64,000 nt of DNA from Toxonevra muliebris (taxonomy: Eukaryota; Arthropoda; Insecta; Diptera; Pallopteridae). Location of the stretch: contig OY829329.1 in the NCBI GenBank assembly GCA_963691655.1, forward strand, positions 9,562,708 to 9,626,707, written 5' to 3'. Below are positions 58,910 through 64,000 of the stretch, piece after piece. Every line of letters begins with the position of its first letter. The first letter of the stretch is position 1. Below the pieces are notes generated by a model. That model was not told where the DNA came from, did no database searches, and was given only the letters and a program-made list of their open reading frames with translations. Both the position numbers and the translations under genes were made by a program.

Positions 58910-61033
58910 CCTTTTTTTGCCTCAATAAAACTCTGGTGCTCAAAATTTTAACAAAATCGATTGGTCCACAGATCTGGTTGTATTGGTTTCAGTAGATATG
59001 GTTCAAATCGGGAAATGGGACGGCCCAAAAGTCAGGCATTGCAACCTCTAAGATATATTTTTGTACCAAAGCTCCAAATTATGAAAGAAAGAATGGAAGG
59101 AAGATAGATAAGAAATACGCTAGCCGGAAATCGTACCCGGGAAATTCCGCCCACAGCGGAAGTTATGGCAAAAATTCAATAGGTTTTCCAACCTAGACGA
59201 CATTCCCCTACATTTTAGCAATCAGCTTAATTGTTTTAGATGTACACTTCTATAAAAAACTTTCCAGAAGCTAAGTTTTTGAAATGTTGGGTATTTTATT
59301 ACTATACTAGCGAAAATTCGACAGCAAGCTCGCGAAACTCGATTAGTGATTCATGAAATCATGGGAAATCCGATTTTCTGTAAACCAAGATACGTCAAAG
59401 TTCTTCGGATTCATAAAAAAATCGAAAACTTATAGTTCTGCCGTCCGAAAGATATAAAAACCAACAAAATCTGCTAAAGCAAGTTTAGAAGTTTTCGGGA
59501 AAAAAATTCGTTGTAAAGCTCATGGTTTCATCTGAGTTAACAATGCCTGAGAAATATGGAAGGGTTCAATAAACAGCGAACCGTAACGATGATATAGTTA
59601 ATCGTATAAAAAATTTTCCCACCTTAATCATATTGGGTCCATAGTCTTTTTAGTTTTTATGTTCCCCCGAATCTATTTGGTTTTTCTCATAGAACTTGAA
59701 TTTTCGAAATCTGATTTTTCAATGCGGAATCTTTTTTTTTTTTTTCATTTATGTTGCTTACTGTTCATGACCTTTTTGAGCGATATAAAGAAAAATTTGA
59801 CTCAAGTAGTTCTTCTTTCATTTAGATTTCGCGTGACAAAAGCCTAGCAAAGGTTCTCGTATCTTTTTTCCCTGACGATTAAAGCTGTTCCCAAATTAGT
59901 TGTTTAACCGATAGTATAACTGAATTATAGTCGAAATTATCTCCATGTCAGAAAAATCATATAGTTTCCGTCGTTAAGTAGATCAAAAAAAAAAAGTTTC
60001 GCTTTTTGAACTCTGCTGCCAACTTTATATTTTCCGCCGGAAAAAAATAGAAATAAACATCTAAAGATTTTCTTAAAAAAAAACTTTTATTCAAACTTAA
60101 ACTTCAATTGAATTTTTATACACTTGCATATTTTTAATATTAATGAATAAATACAATTAATACGATTATATAAATTAAATTTTCAGTAGGAAATATTGTA
60201 GATAAATTAATGCGAATACTATAAAAACTAATCAGCCATCCATAATTAGTCAGAATAATGTCTTTGTTATTGACAGAGTCGATTTTTTTTACACATTTTT
60301 GTTTGAGATAAATATCAATTTAAGCTGTCACTAACGTTACTTATTGATTGATAGGACTGAAAAAAAACTTTTGTGAAAATAAATATTTAGCAAACTTTGA
60401 TATTTCTCATAATTAAAATATAAATTTTTTATGACTTTCTACAGATTACTTCATTAATTAATAAGCTTAAAAAAATACTTATAAGAGTAAATGTTAAATA
60501 AAATTATTTTTATTATGATTGTAACTTAAATACTTGAATACTTTAAAAAAAAAAAAATTTGAAAGTATTAAGCTATTCAATCAAAGATCTCTAAAGTAAC
60601 CGTTAAATATTTTAAACTATTTTTTTTTTCGTTTTTATTTACTATTTTTTTTTTTATAAGAATTTTACTATGATATACTATTAAGTAGTATATTTTTCTC
60701 ATTAGTTAATAAGAGCCGCGTTTTTTTACACATTTACCCTCAGACTAACAAAATTTCTACTATACTCGTTTAATTTGTCACAAAATAAACGTGCAAAAAA
60801 AACGCACCTATAGTTTATTAAACTACCAACTCAAGTCATTCTAAGATTGTCAAGTTTTTTAAACTGTTTTTTTTTTTGTTTTTGTTTTAAGAGCAAAACA
60901 GATGGCAACCTCGGAACAAGTTTCGATAGAATACTGAAGAAAATATAAATTATTTTCTAAATATACATTTTCAAATACTTTAGATTTTCTTTTAATGTAC
61001 AAGGTTTTATCATTCCATAGGTTTTTTTTTTAT
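58910..61033. other. Downstream flank of the Thr-rich gene
   Basis: The first 900 bp (58910-59880) is less AT-rich and unique-looking but shows no long open frame. From 59880 it becomes strongly AT-rich with A and T runs. The part nearest 61033 should contain the 3' UTR. No other gene seen. Confidence 0.5.
60814..60819 (-). promoter_or_regulatory. Candidate poly(A) signal AATAAA
   Basis: TTTATT on the plus strand reads AATAAA on the minus strand, about 215 bp beyond the stop codon of the Thr-rich gene. Another AATAAA overlaps the stop region (61033-61038) but would leave almost no 3' UTR. Such hexamers are common in AT-rich DNA, so this is only a candidate. Confidence 0.3.
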
Positions 61034-64000
61034 TTATTTAACGGTAACTTTAATGCCACCTTTGACTACCGCTTCCGCTGGTGGAAATCTGCGACTTTGT
61101 CCAATATTACTTTTTCTTTGAATACTACTACGTCCTCCATTGCTATTAACAGCAGTAGCGGCACTACTAATAATACCACTAGATGGAGCTGGTATAGCCA
61201 GTGACTCTAAAACTTCAGCTGAGCCGGAAACTAAAACCGGTTCTTGTGCGGGTAGTGGCGTTAATGCTGGTACTGGTGTTGGGTTGACACTAATATCATC
61301 ACGATTGCTATGTTGCATGGTTTCGCTATTGCTATGTTGCATGGTTTCGCTATTGCTATGTTGCATTGCTTCATTATTGCTATGTTGCATTGCTTCATTA
61401 TTGCTACGTTGCATTGTTTCACTATTGCTACGTTGCATTGCTTCACTATTGCTATGTTGCATTGTTTCACTATTGCTACGTTGCATTGTTTCATCTAATG
61501 GTCTATAAGTGCGTATACCTGAATTCGATCGAACCGGTAATAATGTAACTAATTTCGGTGCTGTTTCGGTTGTAGTAGCTTCAGCAAATTGTGATGATTT
61601 TAACATTTCCTCATATTTAACTGGATCAATAACTTCGACTTCAGCCTCGCCGACCACCGGGATGGCAGCACCTATACCTTCAGAAGAACTATCTTCAATA
61701 AAACTAGACATGGGCTTGATAAAAGGTTCTCGTCGTTGTAGCGGTAATTCGATAAATTGTTTAGTTGTCGAAGGAGTTGAAGCGGTAGTTGTTGTTGTGG
61801 TTGATCTTGATGTCGTTATAGGTGGCAGAGTAGAAGGGTATGTTAAAGGCATGAAAGGTTTTCCAGTAGGCGTGGTCGGTGTTGTAGTTATCGTGGTAGT
61901 AGTAGTCGTAGTAGTACTACCAGGTTTCGATTTCGTTTTCGTATCATTTCTAAATGTTTGATGTTTGATTTTATTTTGCGAAAGTGGTGGCACTTTTGTT
62001 AGAACACTCGGTGTTATACCCAATTTAGATGCCAGCGTATCAAAGATCAGTGAAATATCTTGAATATTTGTGGCATTATTAATGCGTGTCTTAATGTCAT
62101 TCAGTGTGAAATTTTCGATTTTTTCAACATCTTCCGAGACCCAAGCTTGCAAAGTTTTATTAAATACTTTACGCATATTGCCAGTGTGTCCGAAATTATT
62201 TGTCGATGAGCTATTTACAAATTCCCATTTCGAATGTGACGGAAAGAGGCTAGAGTCATCGAAAATCGTTGGCGGCTTATGATAAGTGGGACGTATGCGA
62301 TTTCGTTTCGTAGACGTTGGCGCAAGAGTTGTAGCAGCGACTTGCTCTGTTAAAGTGGTTGAAGAAGTTGTCGGCATATTTGTTGTAGTCGTAATAGTTT
62401 CAGGTTTTTTCGTATGATTCTTGGCTAGTTGATTGCGCTGTAGAATAAGTTCTTTCAAATTTAAAAAGTTTGGTTTATTTGTCGGCGTCGTTGAGGGATC
62501 TTCTTCACCTTCGTTGTCTGAGCTCTTGGTGATCGCAGGTTTCGCCGGCGTCGTCGCCTTCGTCGTCGTTGATACCACAATTACCTCGATTTCTTCTTCA
62601 TCTCCCGGTTCCACACGTGATTCTATTGGTTCTTCGGTCGTGGCATTTGTATCTTCTTTAGTCAAATTCAAAAGACCCATGAAAAATTCACCGATAGTGT
62701 CGGCTAACTCTGAATTTGAGCCCGGTTGGTTTGCCTGCTCTTGATTCGGCAGTTCGGCGATCGGTTTGTTGGTCATACTGCTGCTGTTGCTGTTGGTTTC
62801 CTCGTATACATCCATTTTCAATGAAGTAGGTTGCGTTACTACCGTTATTGTACTCGCCGCATCCATCGCTGCCATCGCTGAAGTTGATTCAATTTTCACA
62901 TCACTCGGTTGATCGTCATGCTTCTTTACAATCACACCACCTCCAATATGCTCGAATTTTTCATTGCCCGCTTCAATTTCAAATGGAAGTTTATCATTTG
63001 AACCCATCGTCGGAACCATCGGTTTAAAGGGCGGTATGACAACATCGTCAATCAGTGGCACTGGCAATGGATGTGGATGGACATGTGCGCCAGCACCTAA
63101 CCGCTCAATATCATCGGTGCCTGGCATGAAAACGGGATTGCCGAAACTATGATAGAATATCATATCTTGTGGAGGGATAGATTCTTCACTTAAGTCATGC
63201 TTACGTAAGGCTGTCCCGAAGAAACCAGGCGCATATGGATTATAAGCAGCAGCAGCAGCAGCTGGAACAGGAGGTGACGGATTCGCATCGGGTATGAAAG
63301 GCAACTCAATCTCATCGACCCGTCGTTGGGGTAAGTCTTTCGAGAAGCCCTGCGGTTGTGATTGTGACTGTGTCGAAGTAAACGTTGGACTATTGGGGTT
63401 CGGTAAGGATTTCATGGGAAACGTGGGTGGTGGGCCCGCAAGAAGTTCGGGAACTTCACGGTGTATGGGTTTCCAAGGTTGTGTATCCAGTATGGGTATT
63501 GAAGTAAATAAATGTGTATCCAATTTCGGTACGGTTGAAGTGGGCGTGGGTGTAGTAATTTCGGGGAAAGTAAATTGATCGGAAAATACGATTTTCGCGG
63601 TGGAAGAGGAGGAAGGCAGAACAGTTGTTGTTGTTGTAGTTGAAGTCGTAGTCGTCGCAGAGGAAGTCGAAGTCATCGGTTTAGGCGTAGTGGTTGTAGT
63701 TGTAGTACTGGTAGTAGACGGCGGTGTTGTCGTAGTGCTCTTGGTCGTGCTCGTTTTTGGTACGGGCGTTGTCGTTGTAGTACTCGTCGTTGTTGTTGTT
63801 GGCAGCATACTTTGCTGTTGGTTTTGTGGTATAATCGTTGTCAACTTCTCAATCGATGGTTTCTTCGGTTTTACACGTAATGCAAATGGCGTTACCGCTT
63901 TCGGTGGTAGACTAGTGTAAGCTCTTGTCGGTGTTACCTTCTTCCGTGCTATATCTGCATCGGTTTTTGTTATCTCAAAAGAACCTTCAAAGGATCCTTG
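61034..64000 (-). CDS. Thr/Pro-rich mucin-like extracellular protein, 3' part; 5' end beyond window
   Basis: One uninterrupted frame of 988 codons runs from the right window edge to a TAA at 61034-61036. No start is visible: the TTG at 63844-63842 is an ordinary internal Leu codon, because the frame stays open upstream to 64000. Counting residue 1 at 64000: a basic/Pro-rich lead; a Thr tract at about 68-125; Pro-rich sequence with a poly-Ala run near 245-251 and a His/Pro stretch near 303-312; acidic patches near 463-470; a less repetitive segment at about 588-682 with Trp591 and Trp619; a second Thr tract at about 695-742; eight octapeptide repeats at 835-898; and a basic C terminus. Nine N-X-S/T sequons lie at N404, 444, 451, 527, 595, 613, 629, 641 and 684. 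No transmembrane segment or Cys-rich chitin-binding domain is seen. Thr/Ser/Pro tracts plus sequons suggest a heavily glycosylated secreted or matrix protein (inference). Base composition and codon structure stand out against the AT-rich flank. Family not recognised. Confidence 0.9.
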   Translation of the reverse strand, partial: QGSFEGSFEITKTDADIARKKVTPTRAYTSLPPKAVTPFALRVKPKKPSIEKLTTIIPQNQQQSMLPTTTTTSTTTTTPVPKTSTTKSTTTTPPSTTSTTTTTTTPKPMTSTSSATTTTSTTTTTTVLPSSSSTAKIVFSDQFTFPEITTPTPTSTVPKLDTHLFTSIPILDTQPWKPIHREVPELLAGPPPTFPMKSLPNPNSPTFTSTQSQSQPQGFSKDLPQRRVDEIELPFIPDANPSPPVPAAAAAAYNPYAPGFFGTALRKHDLSEESIPPQDMIFYHSFGNPVFMPGTDDIERLGAGAHVHPHPLPVPLIDDVVIPPFKPMVPTMGSNDKLPFEIEAGNEKFEHIGGGVIVKKHDDQPSDVKIESTSAMAAMDAASTITVVTQPTSLKMDVYEETNSNSSSMTNKPIAELPNQEQANQPGSNSELADTIGEFFMGLLNLTKEDTNATTEEPIESRVEPGDEEEIEVIVVSTTTKATTPAKPAITKSSDNEGEEDPSTTPTNKPNFLNLKELILQRNQLAKNHTKKPETITTTTNMPTTSSTTLTEQVAATTLAPTSTKRNRIRPTYHKPPTIFDDSSLFPSHSKWEFVNSSSTNNFGHTGNMRKVFNKTLQAWVSEDVEKIENFTLNDIKTRINNATNIQDISLIFDTLASKLGITPSVLTKVPPLSQNKIKHQTFRNDTKTKSKPGSTTTTTTTTITTTPTTPTGKPFMPLTYPSTLPPITTSRSTTTTTTASTPSTTKQFIELPLQRREPFIKPMSSFIEDSSSEGIGAAIPVVGEAEVEVIDPVKYEEMLKSSQFAEATTTETAPKLVTLLPVRSNSGIRTYRPLDETMQRSNSETMQHSNSEAMQRSNSETMQRSNNEAMQHSNNEAMQHSNSETMQHSNSETMQHSNRDDISVNPTPVPALTPLPAQEPVLVSGSAEVLESLAIPAPSSGIISSAATAVNSNGGRSSIQRKSNIGQSRRFPPAEAVVKGGIKVTVK
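61307..61498 (-). repeat. Eight in-frame 24-bp (octapeptide) tandem repeats
   Basis: Exactly 192 bp, eight units of 24 bp, inside the Thr-rich gene. The translated unit is [SDN]-E-[TA]-M-Q-[HR]-S-N. All eight units keep length and frame and differ only at three positions. Because 24 is a multiple of three, copy-number change would not break the frame. The array separates the acidic segment near residues 780-800 from the Pro-rich tail. Confidence 0.95.

Noticed and set aside
1..61033. tRNA, rRNA or other structural RNA genes
   Set aside because: No convincing B-box, anticodon arm or rRNA segment was noticed; a covariance search was not possible.
63842..63844. TTG as a start codon for the Thr-rich protein
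   Set aside because: The frame is open for 52 more codons to the window edge, and TTG starts are not expected for a nuclear fly gene.
61140..63920. Plus-strand frames opposite the Thr-rich gene, including Val-rich and Leu/Cys-repeat frames
   Set aside because: Antisense shadows of poly-Thr codons and of the 24-bp repeat.
1..64000. CRISPR-like arrays among the regular repeats
   Set aside because: Repeat arrays have no unique spacers of constant length and the context is eukaryotic.

Overview
The window looks like nuclear DNA of a higher (schizophoran) fly. It is very AT-rich, full of CA/TG, CATA, GAGA/CTCT and CAA/TTG short tandem repeats, and gene-poor. Family-level placement (tephritid, drosophilid or calyptrate) cannot be settled by eye.

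Only one protein-coding region is convincing: the 3' part of a minus-strand gene at 61034-64000, open to the right edge of the window. It encodes at least 988 residues of a Thr/Pro-rich, probably secreted, mucin-like protein. It has two poly-Thr tracts, nine N-glycosylation sequons, a less repetitive central segment and eight perfect-length octapeptide repeats near the C terminus. I do not recognise the family. The rest of the window (1-61033) reads as intergenic or intronic sequence with no supportable coding exon.

That non-coding 61 kb holds layered repeats. (a) Short non-autonomous transposons with terminal inverted repeats (TIRs): a hAT-like MITE (31630-31750, 40505-40631), piggyBac-like TTAA-flanked MITEs (9968-10096, 13471-13593, 20030-20127), a family with TGCYTGG termini (5534, 13122, 17141, 54990), a hairpin-like family (28566-28733 and relatives) and a 0.4 kb element at 25297-25699. 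Two insertions are supported by empty-site copies inside the same window. (b) Longer 0.5-1.1 kb repeats: elements ending in TACCCAGTTG (left edge, 24008-25099, 30857-31800, 54974-55633), an inverted pair at 16.6 and 49.1 kb, and an inverted pair of about 0.21 kb tandem arrays at 33.2 and 51.6 kb. Several of these share a core of about 40 bp that occurs eleven times.

(c) Minisatellites: degenerate arrays of a 12-15 nt TTTTGGTCTGAA-like unit (20.3-21.5, 36.0-38.4 and 53.3-54.4 kb), a CTGAACTGAAGTAGAA array (15.1-16.1 kb), a 38-bp array (37.5-37.7 kb), a 39-bp array (58.3-58.9 kb), and three arrays of a CTGTTAAACGATTCTG unit (41.4, 44.6 and 47.3 kb). (d) A polypyrimidine strand of about 1.4 kb (47.65-49.04 kb). 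An assembly gap of 200 Ns (10606-10805) lies inside a duplicated repeat.

The non-coding DNA has been built mostly by nested small transposons and minisatellite expansion. No CRISPR, rRNA, tRNA or autonomous transposase/reverse-transcriptase gene was seen.
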